Positions 26,401-34,237 of a DNA stretch of 64,000 bases are shown one piece after another. Position 1 is the first letter of the stretch. Every line of letters starts with the position of its first letter. This DNA is from Bacillus subtilis (GTDB lineage Bacteria > Pseudomonadota > Alphaproteobacteria > Rhizobiales > Rhizobiaceae), in assembly GCA_021733665.1 (NCBI GenBank), contig JAHREI010000003.1, forward strand, positions 186,001 to 250,000. The letters run 5' to 3'. Under the pieces are notes generated by a model. The model saw only the letters and a program-made list of their open reading frames with translations. It was not told where the DNA came from and searched no databases. The translations under genes and the position numbers were made by a program.

Positions 26401-26563
26401 CCGGTGTTGCACCCGGATAGCTGGTCGTCACCGCAATCGTTGTCGGCGCTACATTCGGATATTGTGAAATCGGCAAAAACGGAATGGCAATTATACCGGC
26501 TAAGGCAATAGCCAGCGCTATAACCCAGGCAAAAACCGGGCGTTCAATAAAATACTGAGGCAT
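23417..26563 (-). CDS. RND multidrug efflux transporter (AcrB/MexB/BepE-like)
   Basis: A 1048-residue inner-membrane proton/drug antiporter of the HAE1 family, full length. It begins MPQYFIERPVFAWVIALAIA (TM1) and contains the proton-relay motif GILVDDAIVVVENVERIM in TM4 (the Asp pair of AcrB D407/D408) and SAKNAILIIEFARELR in TM10 (the Lys of AcrB K940). Internal duplication and large periplasmic loops are as expected. It forms a trimer and works with the adaptor encoded nine nt upstream and an outer-membrane TolC/OprM protein, which is not encoded here. In Brucella the equivalent pair is BepDE. Confidence 0.95.
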   Translation of the reverse strand: MPQYFIERPVFAWVIALAIALAGIIAIPFLPISQYPNVAPTTIAVTTSYPGATPENLYNSVTKLIEQEMNGATGMLYYDSVSDNQGSVTINITFEAGTDPQTATVDVQNRISRVEARLPQSVRQQGVRVEETSNAFLLFVGLISTDHRLNAIDLGEFATRNVVDELRRLPGVGKAHLFATERAIRVWIDTKKLVGFNLTAKDVTDAIAAQNAQVSSGSIGAQPNVNGQQITATVSATGQLSTAEEFSEIVLRANADGSVVRLADVARVEFGGQSYTIASNINGQPAAMIGIQLNAAGNALITAEAVKTRMAELALSFPAGVEFDIPYDTSPFVSISIEKVLHTLAEAVGLVFIIMFLFLQNLRYTLIPTLVVPVALLGTCAALQVFGFSINVLTMFAMVLAIGILVDDAIVVVENVERIMHEEGLPPKQATIKAMKQITGAVIGITVVLIAVFVPMAFFPGAIGIIYKQFSLTIVVSMVFSALMALTLTPALCVTMLKPIPAGHAHQKNRFFRGFDRIIHATTGGYGRLISGTVKRGLRMMAIYAAIVAALGYTYMRLPTGFLPLEDQGYAIATTQLPAGATAERTAALLKDVDDFFVNRSGVEKIATILGYGFNGNGQNAGISFAMYDDWSKRGPEDSSDAIVGSALAALADRPEGSVFTLTPPPIAALGNASGFSLRLQDRGNMGNAALVAAGNQLLASAWSSPVIQYPYIEGLPPAAQILLDIDRRKANAFGITFDEINTVLSTSIGSSYVADFPNAGRMQRVIVQADAHERMDVADILELNARNNKGEMVPLSSFTTARWALGPTQVVGYNGLQAVKISGSAAPGYTSGDAMAEMERLAGQLPAGFGYEWTGQSYQEKASGNAAPFLLGLSMVFVFLCLAALYESWSIPIAVMLVVPLGAIGAVLAVMLRGLPNDIYFTVGLITIIGLSAKNAILIIEFARELRSEGRPLLEATIEAAKLRFRPIVMTSFAFILGVVPLAFATGASSASQRAIGTGVLGGMISATVLAVLLVPTFFVVVSKLFSRKAEPREMPDEISQVNTPVA

Positions 26564-26572
26564 GTCGGTTCC

Positions 26573-27766
26573 TTAGAATTTAGCCTTTTGCTCACAAGCC
26601 GTGACACAGGTCACGTCTGATTGTGCGCTTTTGCTGTCTTCTGTGATTGCTTTCGCGGTCACCGGTGATCCGGGCATTGTCTTTTCTGCACCGTCAACAA
26701 TGACTTCATCACCGGCTTTCAACCCCTCGCTTATCAGCCAGCGGGTTCCGACAGATTGAGAGATACGAACAGGCTGAGGAACGGCTTTCCCGTCCTGAAC
26801 GGTCATGACCTGTGCCTGACCAAGCGTATCCCACTGAACAGCCCGTTGCGGGATCAGCAAAGCACGCTGACTACCTTCCTGTGCCATGCGTACACGGACA
26901 TAGGTGCCGGGAAGCAGGGAGTGTCCCGGATTGTTAAACTCAGCACGCAACGACACCTGACCGGTGGTTTCATTCACCACGGCTGAAGAAAAGAGCAAAG
27001 AACCGGTTTGGTTGAAGACGGTGCCGTCATTGGTAACAAGCTCGATTTTACTGCCGGCATTGGACTTGGCAGAAGTCACAGCTGCATTTCCCTGTCTGTT
27101 TGGACGCAGTTCAGAAAGCGGCGCTGTGAAATCCACATAAACGGAGCTCAGATCACGAATAATTGCCATCTGGGTACCATCTTCCTGACGAACGAAGGCA
27201 CCTTCCGTTACAAGCGCAGCACCGATACGGCCGTCAATAGGAGAGCGTACAGAAGCGTAGCTGAGATCCAGCTCTGCATCATCAAGATTGGCTTTTGCAA
27301 CAGCGACCTCAGCCTGAGCCTGCTGACGGCTGGCTATTGCGACATCATATTGCTCTTTGCTGCCGACATTTCTTTGCAGCAGTTTTTCAGAGCGGGTTTC
27401 CTGCTGGGCAGCCAATGCGAGCGATGCTTCTGCGCGGGCAAGCTGGGCTTTGGCACTGTCGACGGCAGCTTTAAATCTCGCTGGCTCAATCTGGAACAGG
27501 ATATCACCTGCCTTAACATCCGAGCCTTCGGCAAAACTGCGTTTCAGAACAATGCCGCTGACACGGGCACGCACTTCCGCAAGGCGAACGGGTAGCAGGC
27601 GACCCGGATATTCTTTTTGTAACTGAATATCTTCCGTTTGCAGAGCCATCGTTCTGACCGTAGGCGGCGGATAGGCAGCTTGAGTTGCATCTGCGGAATT
27701 ATCACAGGCAGATAAAAATACAGATATAATTAAGGGGAAAAGGGTCGTCGATAATTTTAAAGACAT
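26573..27766 (-). CDS. RND efflux periplasmic adaptor lipoprotein (AcrA/MexA-like)
   Basis: A 397-residue membrane-fusion protein. ATG 27766 gives a lipoprotein signal with lipobox LSAC (Cys21); an upstream ATG at 27814 would put 16 polar residues before it and is rejected. Domains follow the usual order: lipoyl half-motifs (GRLLPVRLAEVRARVSGIVL and LSYASVRSPIDGRIGAALV), an alpha-hairpin between them (about residues 95-160), then beta-barrel and membrane-proximal parts. It bridges the RND pump to an outer-membrane channel. The SoxR/MerR-type promoter at 27840-27870 probably drives both genes. Confidence 0.93.
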   Translation of the reverse strand: MSLKLSTTLFPLIISVFLSACDNSADATQAAYPPPTVRTMALQTEDIQLQKEYPGRLLPVRLAEVRARVSGIVLKRSFAEGSDVKAGDILFQIEPARFKAAVDSAKAQLARAEASLALAAQQETRSEKLLQRNVGSKEQYDVAIASRQQAQAEVAVAKANLDDAELDLSYASVRSPIDGRIGAALVTEGAFVRQEDGTQMAIIRDLSSVYVDFTAPLSELRPNRQGNAAVTSAKSNAGSKIELVTNDGTVFNQTGSLLFSSAVVNETTGQVSLRAEFNNPGHSLLPGTYVRVRMAQEGSQRALLIPQRAVQWDTLGQAQVMTVQDGKAVPQPVRISQSVGTRWLISEGLKAGDEVIVDGAEKTMPGSPVTAKAITEDSKSAQSDVTCVTACEQKAKF

Positions 27767-27839
27767 GTCGTCATCCGGCTTGAATGAGCCTGCTGCAGGG
27801 AGGGAAATCAGCATGGCTCACAGATAAGGTTCGGATGAC

Positions 27840-27870
27840 TTCATAAAACCTCAAGTTCGGTTGAGGTCAA
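27840..27870 (-). promoter_or_regulatory. MerR-type promoter with SoxR-like box upstream of RND pump
   Basis: Read on the minus strand: -35 TTGACC (27870-27865), a 19-bp spacer, and -10 TATGAA (27845-27840). The spacer region contains an 18-nt dyad, in plus orientation CCTCAAGTTCGGTTGAGG at 27849-27866, close to the SoxR consensus CCTCAAGTTAACTTGAGG (15 of 18 identical). Long 19-20 bp spacers with a dyad are the hallmark of MerR-family promoters. The adaptor ATG lies about 70 nt downstream. The elements are seen; SoxR control is inferred. No soxR gene is in the window. The rest of 27767-28091 holds nothing else recognised. Confidence 0.7.
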
Positions 27871-28091
27871 TACAACTCTTTGTTATGAATTCTACATGAA
27901 TACCGCGTATTTCCGGAACTATTTTTCATGTGGAATCTTAATAATAACTCTTTGCAATCAGTGCCTTAAAACACGGCTGTAGATTTTTCTTTATGCACAC
28001 AATACCGCAGTATCTTCTTATGAATAAGGCTTGGTTGATATCTCAACTGGCAGGGTTGGGTAATAACTCTCTTCCTCCATGAATACCCTTC

Positions 28092-28742
28092 TTAGATGTC
28101 GGCTACATCGCGCAGCCGTACACCAGAGAAATTGGCCATGCTCAATGCATCAAACATAGCACGATCGCAGATGGGAGGAGCTCCCATGTGATCCTGACGG
28201 AAGATATGGGCTTCTGCCACAACATCCTGTCTGAACACCAAGCTGGCTCCGCCGACGAGGCTATAAAGTTTCTCGTCCTCGCCTGTCTGATAGTTGTGGT
28301 CGAGCTTAATCTTCACGTGAGAGGAAGCTTCATCCAGAGCATCGATTCTGCGCAGTACATTGCCTAGGTAGTACTGAGGGCCGGGACTGCCGTCGGCAAG
28401 GCTGAAGTCGCATTCCACAAATGCAAATGCTTCGGTGTCCATTTGCTCAAACAGTCGCTTCAAAGGCTCTGATACAATCCATATGCCAGCGAGTTCTTCC
28501 AGATCGCGTGGCATTCCGCCCTTATCCGGTACGTGAAGCAGGTGTGGTCGCTCCGGATATTGATCTGGCATTCCGTTAGGATGCGAGATGACATTCATCC
28601 CCGGATGGATCAGCTTCTCTTCATTGGTGATTTCTATGCCGGGAACTCTGCCGTTACCCAAAAAGCTGACGTCGATTAGAAAAAACTTGCCTTTATGAGA
28701 TGCGGCTTCGGCTGAAATTTCAATAGTGGTTGGTTCGCTCAT
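28092..28742 (-). CDS. Imm11/DUF1629-like immunity protein
   Basis: A 216-residue soluble protein. The N-terminus has KFFLIDVSFLGNGRVPGIEI; a central IWIVSEPLKRLFEQMDTEAF and GSPGPQYYLGNVLRRIDALD, and a C-terminal ASLVFRQDVVAEAHIFR with ALSMANFSGVRLRDV, match the layout of DUF1629 (Imm11), a family of immunity proteins against polymorphic toxins. ATG 28742 has GGAAG upstream; ATG 28757 is possible. The coding remnant at 28796-28891 sits just upstream in the same direction, where the partner toxin would be expected, so the gene looks like an orphan left after deletion. Confidence 0.65.
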   Translation of the reverse strand: MSEPTTIEISAEAASHKGKFFLIDVSFLGNGRVPGIEITNEEKLIHPGMNVISHPNGMPDQYPERPHLLHVPDKGGMPRDLEELAGIWIVSEPLKRLFEQMDTEAFAFVECDFSLADGSPGPQYYLGNVLRRIDALDEASSHVKIKLDHNYQTGEDEKLYSLVGGASLVFRQDVVAEAHIFRQDHMGAPPICDRAMFDALSMANFSGVRLRDVADI

Positions 28743-28795
28743 GGTGGCTTCCATCATGATTGTGGTGGCGGAATGGGAAGGCAGTTGAGCAAATG

Positions 28796-28891
28796 CTAGT
28801 CGGCCTTTAGCGCAGCCACAAGTTCTTTCGGAGCGGTAATATCATCCCCTGCTAAAAAACTCGAATAATTGATCCGATTGCTGGATCCAAA
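28796..28891 (-). pseudogene. 3' remnant of a gene upstream of the Imm11-like gene
   Basis: About 31 codons of coding-like sequence end in a stop at 28796, reading NYSSFLAGDDITAPKELVAA then LKAD. An in-frame TGA precedes the fragment, so the rest of the gene is gone. Position and direction suit the C-terminus of a toxin or effector paired with the Imm11-like gene 54 nt downstream. The IS3 remnant begins about 110 nt further on, so an insertion and deletion may have removed the toxin (inference). Confidence 0.4.
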
Positions 28892-28999
28892 TCAAAGTGA
28901 AGAGTTTACTCGACTAAGCGAAAGAAGGTTGAAACAAAGCCTGAAGAAGTTTTCAAAACGAGAATAGGCTATTTACGCGAACTTTTACATTTTGGGAGG

Positions 29000-29272
29000 T
29001 TGCAAGCTATGAAGCTAATTTGTTGCGGCTTGCGGCTTGCGCCTGCCAGTGCCAAGATGGCCTACATTATGCCGAGCATCCCGTGGGAAAACGGCTATTG
29101 CGAAAGCTTCAATTCCAAACTCCGTGATGAACTGTTTGACAGGGAAATCTTCTATACGCTCAAGGAGGCAAAGATCATCATCGAAGCTTGGAGGCGACAC
29201 TACAACACTGTGTGCCCGCATTCAGCACTGAACTACACACTACCAATACCCGAAGCCACCATCTGGCCTTGA
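29000..29272 (+). mobile_element. IS3-family transposase remnant (OrfB C-terminus)
   Basis: From about 29057 the frame encodes the C-terminal end of an IS3-type DDE transposase: AYIMPSIPWENGYCESFNSK, then LRDELFDREIFYTLKEA, IIIEAWRRHYNTVCPHSALN and a final ATIWP. It holds the catalytic Glu region (GYCES) but the two Asp residues and the OrfA part are missing, so it is inactive. Sequence 29310-29360 after the stop has the look of an IS right end (ATCACCCAATGGGTCAGGCT) but no matching left end was found. It lies between the immunity relic and fhs. Confidence 0.8.
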
Positions 29273-29421
29273 CAAAATGGCTCGACTTCAACTCCGGCAG
29301 TGGCGTCAAGCCGAGTATGCGCTAACTTTAAATCCGGATCACCCAATGGGTCAGGCTAACAAACTAAAGAAACTAGAGAGAGCACTGCGATCCAACATGA
29401 ACATAAACCGCTTTAGGCTCT

Positions 29422-31092
29422 TTATGAGAGGCCCTGAATTTCGCCGTGTTCGTTCAGTTTGATTTTTTCAGCAGAAGGCACACGCGGAAGCCCGGGCATT
29501 GTCATGATGCTCCCGCAGATAGCTATGATGAAGCCTGCACCGGCTGACAATCTGACTTCCCGAACAGGAATTGTATGTCCGGTAGGTGCCCCCAGAGCTG
29601 TCGGTTCGGCTGAAAAACTATACTGGGTTTTTGCCATGCAGACCGGGAAGTTACCAAAACCGGCCTTTTCCCATTGCTCGAGCTGTTTCAGAACTTCAGG
29701 CTCAATGCGGATCTGCGCTGCACCATAGATTTCCTGAGCAACGGTCTGAATTTTCTTCAGCAGAGGAATGTTGTCTGCATAAAGCAATCGCAACTGAGCT
29801 GTATTGGTATCGGCAAGAGCAGCAACAGCATGGGCAAGTTCTTCTGCGCCTGCACTACCTTCTGACCAATGCTTACAGAGAATGGCTTTAACACCTAATT
29901 CTTTGCAAACTTCATTCAGAACGGCAATTTCCTCATCGGTATCGGTCACAAAATGGTTGATCGCGACGACAACCGGCAGGCCAAATTTCTGCACATTCTG
30001 AATGTGGCGGACAAGATTGACACTGCCTGCTTTTAGTGCTGCCGCATTGCCGATCCCCAGATCGCTTTTGGCAACGCCGCCATTCATTTTGAGGGCGCGG
30101 ATCGTAGCGACAACAACCACTGCATCAGGGCTGAGATCTGCTTTGCGGCATTTAATGTTGAAGAATTTTTCTGCGCCAAGATCTGCGCCGAAACCGGCTT
30201 CGGTCACAACATAGTCGGCAAGAGCCAGACCGGTTCTGGTTGCGATAACGCTGTTACAACCATGTGCAATATTGGCGAATGGCCCGCCATGAATGAGAAC
30301 AGGATTGTTTTCGATTGTTTGCACCAGATTGGGCTGTAAAGCGTCTTTGAGCAGAACTGTCATTGCGCCGTCAGCATTCAGATCAGCCGCAGTGATCGGT
30401 TGCTTGTCAAGATTATAACCAACGATGATGCGGGCTAAACGTGCCTGAAGATCGGCAAGATCATTGGCAAGGCAAAGAATTGCCATAACCTCTGATGCAA
30501 CAGAAATATCAAAGCCGGCTTCACGCGGGTAGCCATTGGACGGGCCGCCAAGTGCCACATTGATATTGCGCAATGCACGATCATTCATGTCAACGACGCG
30601 GCGCCAGGTCACGCGGCGTGTATCAAACCGCAAAGCATTGCCCCAATGAATGTGATTATCAATCATAGCGGAGAGCAGATTATGGGCACTGCTGATAGCG
30701 TGGAAATCACCGGTGAAATGAAGGTTGATATCCTCCATTGGCACAACCTGAGAATAGCCGCCGCCAGCGGCACCACCCTTCATACCGAAATTGGGTCCGA
30801 GACTTGGTTCACGCAGGCAGATAACCGTTTTTTTGCCTATTCTGTTGAGCGCGTCGCCAAGACCTACGGAGGTCGTTGTTTTCCCTTCACCGGCAGGTGT
30901 CGGATTAATGGAGGTCACCAGAATAAGTTTGCCTTTCGGCTTGTCCTTTAACCGGTCGACCGTTTCATGTGTGAGTTTTGCTTTGTCATGACCATAAGGC
31001 AGTAAGTCATTCAGATCGAGACCCAGCTTTGCGGCGATTTCAGTAATCGGACGTTTATGTGCCGCGCGAGAAATTTCGATATCAGAATACAT
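29422..31092 (-). CDS. fhs: formate-tetrahydrofolate ligase
   Basis: A 556-residue cytosolic enzyme that makes 10-formyl-THF from formate, THF and ATP. The P-loop [20 protein letters not shown] lies near residues 63-82, and [20 protein letters not shown], the conserved FTHFS segment, follows. The length fits the family. ATG 31092 follows CTCAGGAG. It appears monocistronic with a 268-nt upstream gap that shows no recognisable THF or ZTP riboswitch. It feeds one-carbon metabolism (purines, formate assimilation). Confidence 0.97.
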   Translation of the reverse strand: MYSDIEISRAAHKRPITEIAAKLGLDLNDLLPYGHDKAKLTHETVDRLKDKPKGKLILVTSINPTPAGEGKTTTSVGLGDALNRIGKKTVICLREPSLGPNFGMKGGAAGGGYSQVVPMEDINLHFTGDFHAISSAHNLLSAMIDNHIHWGNALRFDTRRVTWRRVVDMNDRALRNINVALGGPSNGYPREAGFDISVASEVMAILCLANDLADLQARLARIIVGYNLDKQPITAADLNADGAMTVLLKDALQPNLVQTIENNPVLIHGGPFANIAHGCNSVIATRTGLALADYVVTEAGFGADLGAEKFFNIKCRKADLSPDAVVVVATIRALKMNGGVAKSDLGIGNAAALKAGSVNLVRHIQNVQKFGLPVVVAINHFVTDTDEEIAVLNEVCKELGVKAILCKHWSEGSAGAEELAHAVAALADTNTAQLRLLYADNIPLLKKIQTVAQEIYGAAQIRIEPEVLKQLEQWEKAGFGNFPVCMAKTQYSFSAEPTALGAPTGHTIPVREVRLSAGAGFIIAICGSIMTMPGLPRVPSAEKIKLNEHGEIQGLS

Positions 31093-31311
31093 TGAAAACT
31101 CCTGAGGTGGAATGACTTTGAGTCCTGACGCAAAGCCTTTCGGAACTCATAGCAGAATTCTGCCGGTTTTTGGGAGCTTTGTTATAAGGATTTATTGTGT
31201 GTATTGACGACTAAGGTCAGCGAAAACGGATGTTGAAATCAATTGAATGAGTCATTTCGATATCAGTAGCGTTAGCTGCCAATATGTCTCTACAGAGATA
31301 TAGGATACATA

Positions 31312-31341
31312 CCGGCCGATACCTGTTAATAATCCGGCCGG
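31312..31341 (-). terminator. hairpin after the phosphorylase gene
   Basis: CCGGCCG (31312-31318) pairs with CGGCCGG (31335-31341) across a 16-nt AT-rich loop, about 20 nt past the phosphorylase stop. No T-run follows, so a rho-independent mechanism is doubtful. The rest of the 31093-31360 gap is the fhs upstream region, with nothing else recognised. Confidence 0.4.
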
Positions 31342-31360
31342 AATAATCTTTGCTGTGGCA

Positions 31361-32881
31361 TTACACAGTTAGCTGAAGGTCAACCAGAGTTTCAGCCTCA
31401 TTGGCAAACTCGACCGCATAGGTCAGTTCACCTAGAGCAGCTGCATAGATAGTGAACAAAGACTGTCCTTTGCGCACATAATCACCAAGCCGCACTTCCA
31501 TCCGTACACCTGCACCGGTTGAACGCGGTGCACCGGCAAGTTTGGCCACTCGTGCCAGATTGCGGTTATCAATGTTCTGCACAATACCGGCAGCAGGAGC
31601 TGTCACTGTGTAAAAGTGCGGTGCAATCTCAGGAATTTTCAAACCGCCCTGTGCAATGCAAATATCGCGGAATTTTGCCCATGCGCGGCCATCAGCGATT
31701 GTCGCTAAGGCAAGAGCAGTGCCGTGACCTTTTTCTGCAACACCGCCGATTTCGAGCGCTGCTCCTGCGAGTACGGCAGCACGTTCCCGCAAATCCTGTG
31801 GCGCTCCGTCTTCATTCCGTAAAACGGCAAGCACATCCAAAGCTTCAAGTGCAGGGCCAATACCGTTCCCAACCGGCTGACTGCCATCAGTATAAAGACA
31901 GGCGACGGTCAGGCCGAACTCTTTGCCGACAGTGGTGAGCAGATTGGCCAGCTGGTCAGCCGCCTCAATGCTTCTGACCTTAGCTGTGGGGCCAACAGGA
32001 ATATCAATCACCACATGGGTGGAACCGGCTGCAACTTTTTTCGACAGGACAGAGGCGACGAGCTGCCCTTCCGTATCAATGTCAAGATCGCGCTCTATGC
32101 GAATGAACACGTCGTCTGCAGGGCTGAGCTGGACAGCTCCGCCCCATGCCATGCAGCCGCCTTGCTCTTTGACAACCTGTTTGAGCTTGCCCAATTCCAG
32201 ATTAACAGGGGTCATCGTTTCCATTGTATCTGCCGTACCGGCAGGGGAAGTGATGGCGCGTGAAGATGTCTTAGGCATAGTCAGCCCGTGAGCCGTGACA
32301 ATTGCCACTACGAGCGGTGTTGTACGATTACCTGGCAGGCCGCCTACACAATGCTTGTCGAGAACAATGTCTTTGTTCCAGTCTAAGCGCTCACCCGCAC
32401 CGATCATGGCCTTGGTGAGATAGATCGTTTCTTGTGTATCAAGCGGCGGTGTTGCGCTGGCGGTGAGAAATGCTGCCAGATGCACATCCGTATAACGACG
32501 TGCAACCACATCATCAATTATAGCGCTGAGCCCGTTATAGTCGAAACGGTTGCCGTAAATCCGGCTGCGAATATGGGAGAGCGATGTTAATGCAGGCGGA
32601 TGGGTTACCTCCACCGCATCACCTTCTTCAACGCCGAGCAAATCCCATGCCGTCTGCGATAAGCCGATCGTATCCAGAGCGAGCAAATCACTGTCGATCT
32701 GCAAGAGCTCAGCATAAACAGACCGGTCACCGGCATAGACCTGCACATGCGAGCGTGAGGACAGCCCCGCTGAATGACAGGCCGGACAATCAGTACGCAT
32801 GATAACAACCGCCTGATCATGCGTATAAAGCCCTAATCGCTTGGCTTTCAGCGGCGGGTGATCACAGATAACGCTGCTCAT
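31361..32881 (-). CDS. thymidine phosphorylase / AMP phosphorylase-like
   Basis: A 506-residue nucleoside phosphorylase of the DeoA/AMP-phosphorylase branch. The N-terminal ~90 residues are an extension absent from E. coli DeoA but typical of AMP-phosphorylase-like proteins. The core contains LDKHCVGGLPGNRTTPLVVA and SSRAITSPAGTADTMETMTP, the conserved phosphate/ribose-binding segment. It would split nucleosides or nucleotides with phosphate, giving (deoxy)ribose phosphate. It overlaps the beta-CASP gene stop by four nt and is the last gene of the phosphoketolase run, so its product may feed the pentose-phosphate pool used by phosphoketolase (inference). Confidence 0.85.
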   Translation of the reverse strand: MSSVICDHPPLKAKRLGLYTHDQAVVIMRTDCPACHSAGLSSRSHVQVYAGDRSVYAELLQIDSDLLALDTIGLSQTAWDLLGVEEGDAVEVTHPPALTSLSHIRSRIYGNRFDYNGLSAIIDDVVARRYTDVHLAAFLTASATPPLDTQETIYLTKAMIGAGERLDWNKDIVLDKHCVGGLPGNRTTPLVVAIVTAHGLTMPKTSSRAITSPAGTADTMETMTPVNLELGKLKQVVKEQGGCMAWGGAVQLSPADDVFIRIERDLDIDTEGQLVASVLSKKVAAGSTHVVIDIPVGPTAKVRSIEAADQLANLLTTVGKEFGLTVACLYTDGSQPVGNGIGPALEALDVLAVLRNEDGAPQDLRERAAVLAGAALEIGGVAEKGHGTALALATIADGRAWAKFRDICIAQGGLKIPEIAPHFYTVTAPAAGIVQNIDNRNLARVAKLAGAPRSTGAGVRMEVRLGDYVRKGQSLFTIYAAALGELTYAVEFANEAETLVDLQLTV

Positions 32882-34236
32882 AGTTTAAATTCCTGATCCT
32901 GCCGGGGGACAACACTATCCCAGCCCAACTCGCGGCCAATACGGATGCGCAGCCCTTCAGATGCATCAGGTTCACCATGGACGATGAATGTTTTTCTTGG
33001 CGGATTTTTAAAACCGGAGAGCCAGCGGATCAGTTCATTCGCATCCGCATGACCGGAAAGCGTATCAATATGCGCCACTTCAGCATTAACCGGCACCCAC
33101 ATGCCATGAATTTTGAGCTCTTTCGCACCTTCACGCAATGTACGTCCGCGTGTGCCTGCCGCCTGAAAACCTGCCAGCAGAATGGTGTTTTTCATATCCG
33201 GTGCGTAGTTTTTGAGATGATGGAGAATACGACCACCAGTCGCCATGCCGGATGCGGAAATGACGACTTTCGGATAAGGATTGTTGCTGATCGCTTTGGA
33301 ATCTTCGACCTCTTCCGTATAGCGCGCGATTTTATAGGCTTCACGGGCCTCATCCGGTGAAAGTTTATGATCCTGCATATGACGGCTCATCAATGTTGTT
33401 GCATCAATGGCCATCGGACTATCGAGAAAGATTGGCACTGAACCTAAGCGTCCTGCCTGTTTCAGTTTCCAAAAATAATAAAGCAGCTCCTGCGCACGAC
33501 CGACAGCAAAAGACGGGATCACTAATGTACCGCCACGCTTGATCGTTTTCTCTGTTATTGCGCCCAGAGCTTCGGCCGGATCGGTATGATCGTGCAGCCT
33601 GTTGCCATAGGTCGATTCAACAACCACATAATCGGCTTCTTTGACTGAAACCGGATCCGGCATCAGCGGATGATTATAGCGGCCGATATCACCGGAAAAT
33701 ACAATGCGTTTTCCGCTCCAGTCTATTTGCACATTGGCGGCACCGAGAATGTGGCCGGCATGACGAAAACGAAAGCGCAGATCGTCAAGAATAGTAATGG
33801 TCTGATCAAAATCAGCGGTTGAAAAATGTCCCAATGCAATTTCAGCATCACGCGCCGTATAAAGCGCCAAAGCCGGTGCATGTTTTGTCAGTTTGTGCCG
33901 GTTGAGAAAATCGGCATCTTTTTCCTGCAAGTGGCCGCTGTCTTTCAGGATCAGTTCGGCAACATCACGGGTTGCGGCAGTTGAATAGATTTTGCCGCGA
34001 AAGCCTTCTTTGACAAGACGGGGCAGATAACCGCTGTGATCCAGATGAGCATGGGTCAGAATAACAGCATCAATATCACGGGCAGGAATACTGAGACTTT
34101 CCCAGTTTAATTCACGCAGGTTTTTCAGCCCCTGAAACAAACCGCAGTCAATCAGTACATTATGTCTGCCATTTGAGAGCAGATGCTTGGAGCCTGTTAC
34201 CGTTCCGGCTGCGCCTAAGGATTTTAATGTCAGCAT
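32878..34236 (-). CDS. MBL-fold beta-CASP hydrolase (RNA exonuclease-like)
   Basis: A 452-residue metallo-beta-lactamase fold protein with beta-CASP insertion. Motifs: ILTHAHLDHSGYLPRL (motif II), FSGDIGRYNHPLMPDP (motif IV), IPSFAVGRAQELLYYFWKL and DTLSGHADANELIRWLSGF at the C-terminus. The family includes RNA-processing exonucleases such as mRNA 3'-end factors and archaeal homologues; the bacterial role is unclear. The frame extends upstream to 34353, but ATG 34236 fits with AAGGTG upstream and two nt after the PRPP synthetase stop. Co-transcribed with PRPP synthetase and the phosphorylase. Confidence 0.85.
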   Translation of the reverse strand: MLTLKSLGAAGTVTGSKHLLSNGRHNVLIDCGLFQGLKNLRELNWESLSIPARDIDAVILTHAHLDHSGYLPRLVKEGFRGKIYSTAATRDVAELILKDSGHLQEKDADFLNRHKLTKHAPALALYTARDAEIALGHFSTADFDQTITILDDLRFRFRHAGHILGAANVQIDWSGKRIVFSGDIGRYNHPLMPDPVSVKEADYVVVESTYGNRLHDHTDPAEALGAITEKTIKRGGTLVIPSFAVGRAQELLYYFWKLKQAGRLGSVPIFLDSPMAIDATTLMSRHMQDHKLSPDEAREAYKIARYTEEVEDSKAISNNPYPKVVISASGMATGGRILHHLKNYAPDMKNTILLAGFQAAGTRGRTLREGAKELKIHGMWVPVNAEVAHIDTLSGHADANELIRWLSGFKNPPRKTFIVHGEPDASEGLRIRIGRELGWDSVVPRQDQEFKL

Positions 34237-34237
34237 G

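Noticed and set aside
29277-29462. 61-codon frame after the IS3 fragment
   Set aside because: It starts in IS-end-like sequence and ends inside fhs; no coding character.
31093-31360. possible THF or ZTP riboswitch ahead of fhs
   Set aside because: Such switches can precede folate genes, but the conserved core sequences and pairings were not found in this gap on the minus strand.
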